In this document: one piece after another, positions 1-5,298 of the stretch
How the letters are laid out: the number at the start of each line of letters is the position of its first letter
How positions within the stretch are numbered: position 1 is the first letter of the stretch
Made by a program: the position numbers and the translations under genes
Assembly: GCA_023398155.1 (NCBI GenBank)
Contig: JAEWSV010000406.1
Coordinates: 1-5,395 of the forward strand
DNA from: Spirochaetota bacterium
GTDB lineage: Bacteria; Spirochaetota; Spirochaetia; Treponematales; Breznakiellaceae
DNA length: 5,395 nucleotides
Reading direction: 5' to 3'
The notes under the pieces: model-generated
Told to the model about the DNA's origin: nothing
The model's input: only the letters and a program-made list of their open reading frames with translations
Databases searched by the model: none

Positions 1-291
1 GTCCCGGGGTTCGCCCAGGAGTACCCGACCCATCTCGCGGCGGCTTCGGCGGTCGCTCGCGGACAGGCGGACTTCGCCCTCGGCAGCGAGAAGGCGGCCC
101 GGCAAGTCGTCGGCATCGATTTCATACCGCTCCAGGAAGAATGCTACGACCTCGTCCTGCGATCTGAGGACATCGCGCGGCCCGTCTACGCCGAGCTGCT
201 CGCGGAGACGGCATCCGCGCCGTTCCGCGAGGAGCTCGCGGGCCTCGGCGGTTACGGCTTATCGGAGACGGGCCGGATCATCTACCCCTGA
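1..291 (+). CDS. C-terminal part of a molybdate-binding-like PBP domain protein (COG1910/PF12727 type), 5'-truncated
   Basis: The frame is open from base 1 to a TGA at 289-291 and gives 96 residues; the start lies outside the window. The sequence has the hallmarks of the C-terminal lobe of the periplasmic-binding-protein-like domain found in molybdate-related regulators: EYPTHLAAASAVARGQADF near the start, then GSEKAARQVVGIDFIPLQEE, CYDLVLR, and the closing GLGGYGLSETGRIIYP. In known members this domain is often fused behind an excisionase-type or other helix-turn-helix, and is thought to sense molybdate or a related ligand in the cytoplasm; whether that N-terminal part is present here cannot be seen. 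The gene converges on modC, with 72 bp between the two stops. A free-standing or secreted binding protein is an alternative. The family call is fairly sure, the role is inferred. Confidence 0.8.
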   Translation, partial: VPGFAQEYPTHLAAASAVARGQADFALGSEKAARQVVGIDFIPLQEECYDLVLRSEDIARPVYAELLAETASAPFREELAGLGGYGLSETGRIIYP

Positions 292-294
292 TCG

Positions 295-311
295 GACGCC
301 GAAGAGGCGCC
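295..311 (-). terminator. Short GC-rich hairpin downstream of modC (weak terminator candidate)
   Basis: Read on the minus strand, GGCGCC and GGCGTC can pair into a six-base-pair stem (one G-U) around the loop TCTTC, about 53 nt past the modC stop and just beyond the stop of the convergent + strand gene. No U-tract follows, so it is not a classical intrinsic terminator. The rest of the 292-363 gap is a C-rich stretch with imperfect CGCTCC repeats and no other recognisable signal. Confidence 0.2.
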
Positions 312-363
312 GGCCACTGACGCCCCCATCGCTCCCGCTCCCAACGCTCGCGCTCCTCATCGT

Positions 364-981
364 TCACGCGCCGAGCACGAGGATCTCGTCGCAGAGACGC
401 TCGAGTTCGCGCCGCGAATGCGAGACCATGATCGCCGAGATGCCGGTCCTCCGCTGGATATTCCTGATCTCGTCGCCGAGCTCGTCGCGGAGATCCTCGT
501 CGAGCGCGCTCAGCGGCTCATCCAAGAGCAGCAGGTCCGGCTCGCGGGCGAGCGCGCGGGCGAGGGCCGCCCGCTGTTTTTGGCCTCCGGAGAGCTCGCG
601 GGGAAAGTGGGCGGCGTGGGCGGTCATGCGCGTGAGTTCCAGGAGTTCCATGGCGCGGCGCCGGTCGCCCGCGGGATACATGACGTTCGCGAGCACCGAA
701 AGGTGGGGGAACAGCGCGTAGTCCTGGAAAACCATGCCGACCCCGCGCCGCTGCGGCGGGACGAAGATGCCCTTCTCTCCGTCGAACCACCGCTCGTCGC
801 CGTCCGCGATGAAGCCGGCCGCCGGCTGTTCGAGGCCCGCGAGGCAGCGGAGAAGCGTCGTCTTGCCGCTCCCGGATTTTCCGCTCACGCCGAGGAAGAG
901 CCCGCCGCGCAGTTCCCGCTCCACCTCCAGGCGGAAGGGTACGGGAACGGAGAAGCGCATCTCCAAGCGGAAACGGATCAT
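364..981 (-). CDS. modC: ModC: molybdate ABC transporter ATP-binding subunit, short form without TOBE/Mop domain
   Basis: This 205-aa protein is the cytoplasmic ATPase that would power the ModB channel. All nucleotide-binding motifs are present in canonical form: Walker A GKSGSGKT (residues 34-41), Q-loop VFQDYALFP (Q86), signature LSGGQKQR (130-137), Walker B LLLLDEP (D154, E155), D-loop SALD (158-161) and the switch histidine H188 in MVSHS. The frame stays open far upstream, but the start at 981 is chosen because an AGGAGG lies 5 nt before it, its ATG overlaps the modB stop as ATGA, and the protein begins with a typical ABC beta-strand. Classical ModC proteins are about 350 aa and end in a molybdate-binding TOBE/Mop domain; here the protein stops right after the ATPase domain. 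It is the last gene of modABC. Tungstate cannot be excluded as substrate. Confidence 0.93.
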   Translation of the reverse strand: MIRFRLEMRFSVPVPFRLEVERELRGGLFLGVSGKSGSGKTTLLRCLAGLEQPAAGFIADGDERWFDGEKGIFVPPQRRGVGMVFQDYALFPHLSVLANVMYPAGDRRRAMELLELTRMTAHAAHFPRELSGGQKQRAALARALAREPDLLLLDEPLSALDEDLRDELGDEIRNIQRRTGISAIMVSHSRRELERLCDEILVLGA

Positions 982-1652
982 CGATCCCTCCTCGCCTCGA
1001 GGCGATGGAGGCGGTTGAGGAAGAAGACGCCGACGTAGCTGAGCGCGACGAGGACGATGGCGTAGGCATGGGCGGCGGCCATGTCCTGGCTTTCGGCCTT
1101 TTCGTAGATGGCGATGGAAACCGTCTTGGTCACCCCGGGCAAGCTCCCCCCGATCATGAGAACGACGCCGAATTCTCCCAGGGTGCGCGCGAAGGTCGTC
1201 ACCGCGCCCGCGAGGATGGCGGGCCGCATGTTGGGCAGCACCACGCGGAGGATCGTCTCGAACCTGCCTTTCCCGAGGGTCCAGGACGCCTCCAAAAGGC
1301 TTTTCGGCACCGCGAGGATGCCGTTGCGGAGGGCGCTCAGCATGAAGGGCAAGCCCGCGGCGCAGGAGGCGACCACGAGGCCGGGGAAGGAGAAGACCAG
1401 GGAGACGCCGGTAGTACGCTTGAGGAAAGCGCCTACCGGCGAGTACGGCGAGAAGAGCACGAGCAGGTAGAAACCGAGGACCGTCGGCGGCAGCACGAGG
1501 GGCAGGGAAAAGAGCGATTCGACCCAGGGCACCCAACGCCCGCGGTGCGTCGCGAAGAGCCACGCGAGGGGGAAGGATACCACGAGCAGGATCGCGGTGG
1601 TCCAGAGCGCGAGATTGAAGGAAACGGCGAAAGGTACGAGATCGAGTTTCAT
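978..1652 (-). CDS. modB: ModB: molybdate ABC transporter permease
   Basis: A 224-aa inner-membrane permease of usual length for ModB (E. coli ModB is about 229 aa). It shows about five hydrophobic spans, roughly residues 12-34, 46-68, 86-107, 143-167 and 195-214. Family marks are LPLVLPPTVLGFYLL (50-64), the EAA loop beginning EASWTLGKGRFETILRVVLP (121-140) that docks on the ATPase, and FARTLGEFG (154-162), which is typical of ModB. Its ATG overlaps the modA TGA (ATGA, 1652-1649), and its own TGA overlaps the modC ATG (981-978). No good Shine-Dalgarno stands before the start, so translation probably depends on coupling to modA. Together with ModA and ModC it forms a complete importer. Confidence 0.95.
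   Translation of the reverse strand: MKLDLVPFAVSFNLALWTTAILLVVSFPLAWLFATHRGRWVPWVESLFSLPLVLPPTVLGFYLLVLFSPYSPVGAFLKRTTGVSLVFSFPGLVVASCAAGLPFMLSALRNGILAVPKSLLEASWTLGKGRFETILRVVLPNMRPAILAGAVTTFARTLGEFGVVLMIGGSLPGVTKTVSIAIYEKAESQDMAAAHAYAIVLVALSYVGVFFLNRLHRLEARRDR
987..992 (-). promoter_or_regulatory. Ribosome-binding site that fixes the modC start
   Basis: On the minus strand AGGAGG sits inside the last codons of modB, 5 nt before the ATG at 981. It distinguishes the real modC start from in-frame upstream ATGs, whose product would merge ModC with out-of-frame modB translation. Confidence 0.85.
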
Positions 1653-2428
1653 GGGACGGCGTATCCCGCGGAGAGGAAGACTCCGCGCGCGGCCTCCGAG
1701 GTCAGGAAGGCCGCGAAAGCGGCGGCGGCGGGGTCGCCTTGGGCGATCTTGAGCACTACGTAGGCCTGGTCGATGGGCTCGTGGGTCGAAGAGTCTATTT
1801 CCATCCAGTTCACGCCTTCCTTATCTATGTAGGCCGCGAGGTCCTTCGTATAGAGGGCCGACTTGTTCACGAAGCCGAAGTCGGCGGCGGTGAGCACGTA
1901 CTGGACGGCCTGCGCGATGTTCTGCGCGGTGACGATCCTGTCCTTGACCGCATCCCAAATTCCGGCCGCGCGCAGCGCCTGGACTGCGGCCTTCCCGTAA
2001 GGGGCCGTCTCCGGATTCGCTATCGCGATCCGCTCTATTGCGCTCCCGGGCAGGATGCCGAGTCCGCGGGAGAATTCGCGCGGCTTTACGCTGAGGAGCA
2101 CGAGCTTGCCGCGCGCGTAGACCTTCCAATCCCCCGCGGCGAGCCCCGCCTTTACGATGCGTTCGGGGAAGCCGGTATCCGCCGCCATGAATACATGGAA
2201 GGGAGCGCCGTTCTGAATCTGGGTAGTGAGCGCGCCTGAAGCGCCGAAGACGAATTCCAAATCGATATCCGAGTGGACCGCGCGAAAGGCCGCCTCAAGG
2301 TCGGCGGCCACGGACGTAAGGTTGGCTGCGGCGGCGACGGTCAATTTGGTCTTCGTCGGGGCGGCGGAGACGGCGAGCGCGGGGACGAGGGCGCAGAGGG
2401 CCAGAAAGCGGACGGGCGCACGGTACAT
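1649..2428 (-). CDS. modA: ModA: periplasmic molybdate-binding protein (AAN-type ligand motif)
   Basis: A 259-aa secreted binding protein that delivers molybdate (perhaps tungstate) to ModB. A signal peptide covers about residues 1-22: basic start, hydrophobic core, and an AVSA-type cleavage site. Ligand-site regions of the COG0725 family follow: AAANLTS (33-39), FGASGAL (61-67), FHVFMAADTGFP (77-88), ANPETAPYGKAA (137-148) and a C-terminal-lobe segment ending FGFVNKSAL (184-192). The motif AAN instead of AAS, together with Tyr144, recalls the Azotobacter ModA2 type rather than E. coli ModA. A GGAGG lies 7 nt before the ATG. It is the first gene of modABC, 83 bp downstream of the HTH-ABC fusion gene, and that gap holds a perfect palindrome. 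No convincing lipobox is present, so it is probably soluble in the periplasm. Confidence 0.95.
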   Translation of the reverse strand: MYRAPVRFLALCALVPALAVSAAPTKTKLTVAAAANLTSVAADLEAAFRAVHSDIDLEFVFGASGALTTQIQNGAPFHVFMAADTGFPERIVKAGLAAGDWKVYARGKLVLLSVKPREFSRGLGILPGSAIERIAIANPETAPYGKAAVQALRAAGIWDAVKDRIVTAQNIAQAVQYVLTAADFGFVNKSALYTKDLAAYIDKEGVNWMEIDSSTHEPIDQAYVVLKIAQGDPAAAAFAAFLTSEAARGVFLSAGYAVP

Positions 2429-2496
2429 GGCGGGACCTCCGCGTCCGTCTTACCGCATCTTCTCAACCTCGACAAGCGTTATCGTCATTTTCCTTC

Positions 2497-2510
2497 ACGT
2501 ATCGATACGT
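2497..2510. promoter_or_regulatory. Perfect 14-bp palindrome ACGTATCGATACGT upstream of modA (candidate operator)
   Basis: The site is fully self-complementary and sits one base after the stop of the fusion gene, 69 bp before the modA start. Its centre leaves no room for a normal hairpin loop and no U-tract follows, so a dimeric protein site fits better than a terminator. A weak promoter could overlap it: TCGATA (2505-2500) and GATAAC (2483-2478), each matching consensus at four of six bases, 16 bp apart. It does not resemble the E. coli ModE box. Its role as operator is inferred from position and symmetry. Confidence 0.5.
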
Positions 2511-2511
2511 T

Positions 2512-3828
2512 TCACACTGCTCCGTCCGCAAACGCGACGGCCGCCGTGAGTCGGAACGTGTGGCGGCCTTCCGCATCCGCCGGCGCGAGGAACGAGACGA
2601 CGCTCGCCTCCTCCGGGGCTTCCTTCTTCCCCTTCGGAAGGAGGCGGCCGTGGGCGAGGACGCGTTCGCCGTCGTAGGGCACCGATCGATCGATGGTCGC
2701 GGTGAGCGCGCTTCTGGTGCCGGCTCGGACGCTTTCCGTCTCCTCGGGGCGGAAACCGACCGCTACCTTGCCCCGGTAATCCGCCGCGGTACCCGTGCCG
2801 GGAACCGCGGCGACTTCGGCGCCGGCGGCGAGGTCGGCCCTTCCCGCGGCATATTCCCCCGCGAGGACCGTGACTCCGTTGAGGCTGAGGAGTTCCATTA
2901 CGCCCACGTCGACGGGACGCTTGAAAACTTCGTCCGTCGTGCCGAACTGGACGACGCGGCCGTCGCGGAGCACGAGGAGACGATCGGAAAGGGCGAGCGC
3001 GTCGGCTGCCTCGTTGAAGGCGTACATGGTCGTCGCGCCGATGGAGGCGACCAGGCGCTTCAGGAACGCGCGCGTATCATCCCGCATGCGGGCGTCCAAG
3101 TGGATGAGCGGCTCGTCCATGAGGAAGAGCTCGACGTCGCGGCCCGCCGGCTTGTTCTCCGCCCTGCCGATGGCGACGAGCTGCTTGATGCCTTCGGGCA
3201 ATGCCTCGATCTGACGGGCCAGGAACTCCCGGTCGATACCGAGTTCGGCGGCGATCCGCTCCACCGCGCTCTCTATCGTTTCTTTCGCTACCTTACCGAC
3301 CCGGAGGGGAAACGCGATATTGCCGGCGCCGTCCAGCATGGGATAGAGGGCGTAATCCTGGAAGACCAGCCCCGTTCGCCGCTCGCGGGGATCCATACCG
3401 TCCAAGCGCCGCTTCCCGAGAAAAAGCGCGCCCGCTTCCAGGGGTATGAGCCCCGCGAGGGCCTTGAGGAGCAGGGTCTTACCCGAACCGGAGGGGCCGA
3501 TAATGCCGAGCGTGCTCCCGACGGGGATTTCGAAGCTCACCGCGTCCAACGAGAACGCTGAGGCGGTCCGTCCCCCGCCGAATCGGGCGCAGAGGCGACG
3601 CGCGGCGACGGTGTCTTCCGCGGGGGCCTCGTAGGCGGCGTTCTGGGCGGCAAACAGCCGCTTTCCCCGCTCTATGTACACATCAAGGTCGGCGCGGAGT
3701 ATGCGGACGGCGGAACCGACCTTGAACGCCGGTATTTCCTCGCGCTTGATCATATTGTAGACGGCTTGGGGCGTGATGCGGAGGAAGGCCGCGACTTCCT
3801 TCACCGTAAGGGTTCGGGATTGGTCCAT
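2512..3828 (-). CDS. Fusion protein: excisionase/BldC-type HTH + degenerate ABC ATPase + MalK/UgpC-like C-terminal domain; putative transporter-linked regulator
   Basis: A 438-aa cytoplasmic protein. Residues 6-54 form an excisionase/MerR-like DNA-binding domain (LTVKEVAAFLRITPQAVYNM, then IPAFKVG, ending ADLDVYIERG). After a linker, residues about 73-303 are an ABC ATPase: Walker A GPSGSGKT (111-118), Q-loop FQDYALYP (Q157), Walker B LFLMDEP (D238, E239). The signature at 210-214 reads LPEGI instead of LSGGQ, and Asn272 replaces the switch histidine. Residues 304-438 resemble the MalK/UgpC C-terminal region, including VAVGFRPEE (355-363). An AGGAGG 5 nt before the ATG, a clear promoter, and no in-frame start codon between the HTH and Walker A show a real fusion. 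It precedes modABC on the same strand. I infer a DNA-binding regulator, possibly docking on a transporter; the ligand is unknown. Domain calls are firm, function is not. Confidence 0.85.
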   Translation of the reverse strand: MDQSRTLTVKEVAAFLRITPQAVYNMIKREEIPAFKVGSAVRILRADLDVYIERGKRLFAAQNAAYEAPAEDTVAARRLCARFGGGRTASAFSLDAVSFEIPVGSTLGIIGPSGSGKTLLLKALAGLIPLEAGALFLGKRRLDGMDPRERRTGLVFQDYALYPMLDGAGNIAFPLRVGKVAKETIESAVERIAAELGIDREFLARQIEALPEGIKQLVAIGRAENKPAGRDVELFLMDEPLIHLDARMRDDTRAFLKRLVASIGATTMYAFNEAADALALSDRLLVLRDGRVVQFGTTDEVFKRPVDVGVMELLSLNGVTVLAGEYAAGRADLAAGAEVAAVPGTGTAADYRGKVAVGFRPEETESVRAGTRSALTATIDRSVPYDGERVLAHGRLLPKGKKEAPEEASVVSFLAPADAEGRHTFRLTAAVAFADGAV

Positions 3829-3833
3829 AAAGG

Positions 3834-3839
3834 CCTCCT
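3834..3839 (-). promoter_or_regulatory. Ribosome-binding site of the HTH-ABC fusion gene
   Basis: A full AGGAGG lies 5 nt before the ATG at 3828. It confirms that translation starts ahead of the helix-turn-helix, so the DNA-binding domain is part of the protein. Confidence 0.85.
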
Positions 3840-3850
3840 AATGAAAGCTG

Positions 3851-3880
3851 TTATACCTCATTATAAGCCGTTATAGACCG
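3851..3880 (-). repeat. Three tandem 10-bp repeats with TATAA in exact helical phase (candidate autoregulatory operator)
   Basis: On the minus strand the units read CGGTCTATAA, CGGCTTATAA and TGAGGTATAA. The TATAA blocks lie at 3875-3871, 3865-3861 and 3855-3851, exactly 10 bp apart, so they face the same side of the helix. Units 1 and 2 agree at eight of ten bases. The array covers the promoter -10 region of the fusion gene. Head-to-tail binding to AT-rich direct repeats about one helical turn apart is the known mode of BldC and related excisionase-type proteins, the same class as this gene's N-terminal domain. Operator function is inferred. Confidence 0.55.
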
Positions 3881-3888
3881 TATGCAAA
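3860..3888 (-). promoter_or_regulatory. Sigma-70-type promoter of the HTH-ABC fusion gene
   Basis: A perfect -10 TATAAT (3865-3860) lies 17 bp downstream of a -35 TTTGCA (3888-3883, four of six consensus bases). It begins within a few bases of the OmpA-like gene's stop codon and would start transcription near 3853, about 25 nt before the ATG. The AT-rich stretch contrasts sharply with the GC-rich surroundings. The -10 is also the middle unit of the phased repeats, so a bound protein would block polymerase. Confidence 0.7.
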
Positions 3889-3891
3889 TCT

Positions 3892-5238
3892 TCAATCGAG
3901 GATGGTGAATTCCACGCGCCTATTCCGGCCGCGTCCCTCCTCCGTATCATTGGCGGCGATCGGCTTCGTGCCGCCCCAGCCCTTGAAGATGAGCCGATCG
4001 GCGCCGATGCCCCGGGCCGTCAGTTCTTCGACCATGCGCTCGGCGCGCCGCACGGATAGGTCCAGCTCCCCCTGGGCCTTGCCGACCGCGGCAGTGTGAC
4101 CTTCCACCAGGACGGCCCGGTCTCCCGCACGCTTGATCGCTTCGGCGATGAGGTCGAGGCGCCCCCGCTCGGAAGCGAGCAGGTCCTCGGAATCCGCCAC
4201 GAAGCGGATGTCCCGCAGGGTGAGCTTGACGCCCGCGTCCACGCTCTCCACGTCTATCCCGCTTACTCCGGGGGCGAGTTCGAAGTCGCCGGCATCGGCG
4301 ATCGCTTCGGCTCCGCTTCTCGCAGCCTCGTGGTCAGGCTCCGCGTCTTGCGGCGGTTCCTTTTCTGGCTTCCCTGCGAGCGCGGCTCGGAGATCAGCGG
4401 CTACGGCGGGCCGATCCATGAGGGTTATCCCCTCCGCGAAGGTCAGGGTGAAGCCTTTGAAGCGGGTTGTTGAACCGTCCGCCCAGGTGAAGGTCTCATC
4501 CAGGCGATCGCGGAGGAGGAGCGGGAGGCCGTCCGCCTGCCGGATGAGGATGTCGACTTCGTGGGTTCCGGAGGCTGCCACGAAGGCCGCCGAATCGGCG
4601 CGGGCGGTCGCCGTATACCGGGTCGCGTATTTGGCGAAGACGCGATGGACGGCCGTGCCCTTGTATCGTTCCGTCCCGCGGAATTCGTATTCCGCGATGA
4701 GGGGAATGATGGCCATCGATCCGTCGTTCCGCGGATCGATAGCCCGGCTTCCGCGCGCCGTCCATTTCTCGCCTACCGCGACCGGCTTCGCGGGGAAGGC
4801 GGGAAAGCCGCGGAGGCTCGGGAAACCCCGATCCTCCCGAAGGGTGAGGCTGCCGTCGTTCGCGACGCGGAAAGCCGCGCGCACCACCGCGTCCACGGCT
4901 CGCGCCGAAAGGGTGAGGTCGCGGAGGGTCTCCTCAAGGACGAAGAAGTCGCCGCGGTACTCGGCGCCTCCGGCCGAAGCGCCGGCGGACGGTTGGATGG
5001 TAGCGCGGACTTCCCGGTATACGTGACCGAGGTATTTTCCGTTCTCGTAGCGAGACCAATCGGAACGCTCCAGGAACTTATAAGGCCCGGAGGCGGCATT
5101 GGCGAAGCGGACGCCCGCCGGTCCGGTCCCCCCTGAAGCCGCGTCCTGGGCGCGGATGGAACCCCGCGGCACCGGAACGACCGCGACGAGCATCGCGAGG
5201 AACATGGCGGGCGGCGGAACGAGCCGAGTCTTCTTCAT
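3892..5238 (-). CDS. OmpA-family outer-membrane/periplasmic protein, spirochaete-like
   Basis: A 448-aa secreted protein. Residues 1-30 are a signal peptide (MKKTR start, hydrophobic core, cleavage near IRA-QD). Residues about 45-280 form a beta-rich domain (GPYKFLERSDWSRYENGKYL near its start) that I associate with spirochaetal OmpA proteins but cannot assign a function. An acidic, proline-containing linker (about 288-318) leads to a C-terminal OmpA-like peptidoglycan-associating domain (about 338-447): VEGHTAAVG, LDLSVRRAERMVEEL, GWGGTKP and a closing GRGRNRRVEFTI. The Asp that normally follows GHT and contacts diaminopimelate is Ala383, while the partner Arg398 is kept. No Shine-Dalgarno precedes the ATG; a TATACT box ends 6 nt before it. 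It is likely an envelope anchoring protein with no evident functional link to molybdate uptake. Confidence 0.85.
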   Translation of the reverse strand: MKKTRLVPPPAMFLAMLVAVVPVPRGSIRAQDAASGGTGPAGVRFANAASGPYKFLERSDWSRYENGKYLGHVYREVRATIQPSAGASAGGAEYRGDFFVLEETLRDLTLSARAVDAVVRAAFRVANDGSLTLREDRGFPSLRGFPAFPAKPVAVGEKWTARGSRAIDPRNDGSMAIIPLIAEYEFRGTERYKGTAVHRVFAKYATRYTATARADSAAFVAASGTHEVDILIRQADGLPLLLRDRLDETFTWADGSTTRFKGFTLTFAEGITLMDRPAVAADLRAALAGKPEKEPPQDAEPDHEAARSGAEAIADAGDFELAPGVSGIDVESVDAGVKLTLRDIRFVADSEDLLASERGRLDLIAEAIKRAGDRAVLVEGHTAAVGKAQGELDLSVRRAERMVEELTARGIGADRLIFKGWGGTKPIAANDTEEGRGRNRRVEFTILD

Positions 5239-5244
5239 ACGGCC

Positions 5245-5250
5245 AGTATA
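5245..5250 (-). promoter_or_regulatory. Possible -10 box (TATACT) placing the transcript start at the OmpA-like gene's ATG
   Basis: TATACT matches the -10 consensus at five of six bases and ends 6 nt before the ATG at 5238, so transcription would start at or next to the start codon. No -35 match is seen at 16-18 bp; the region upstream is G+C-rich. The absence of a ribosome-binding site agrees with a leaderless message, but a chance TATACT is possible. Confidence 0.35.
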
Positions 5251-5298
5251 ACGCGTTCGGCCTGGGGCGGCGGGCGACCGCTTGAACGGTATGCCGCG

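Noticed and set aside
982..1563. N-terminal extension of modC in the same open frame, giving a 399-aa product
   Set aside because: The extension is arginine/proline-rich translation of modB in a wrong frame. The ABC fold begins at the ATG at 981, which has its own AGGAGG and an ATGA overlap with modB.
2390..2428. Lipoprotein signal in ModA (FLALC in the leader)
   Set aside because: Leu stands before Cys where a lipobox needs Gly, Ala or Ser, and a good signal peptidase I site follows further on. Looser spirochaetal lipoboxes leave slight doubt.
2477..2510. ModE-like box before modA (CGTTAT at 2477-2482 with the TATCGATA region)
   Set aside because: Only one half resembles a ModE half-site and no matching ATAACG half lies at the right spacing. 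The perfect palindrome is a better candidate.
2683..2694. CGAT tandem repeat (three copies)
   Set aside because: It lies in the coding region of the fusion protein and is explained by its codons; it is too short to suggest a functional repeat.
2560..3561. Long open frame on the + strand opposite the HTH-ABC fusion gene
   Set aside because: High G+C creates long antisense open frames. Its product is charged and low-complexity with no motif, while the minus strand carries clear domains.
3612..3670. Fusion gene as two genes joined by an error, with a start codon between the HTH and ABC parts
   Set aside because: There is no ATG, GTG or ribosome-binding site in frame in the linker, and codon use continues without a break. 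Only comparison with relatives could still show an assembly error.
4133..5026. Long Ser/Arg-rich open frame on the + strand opposite the OmpA-like gene
   Set aside because: The composition is typical of an antisense shadow; the minus strand has a signal peptide and an OmpA domain.
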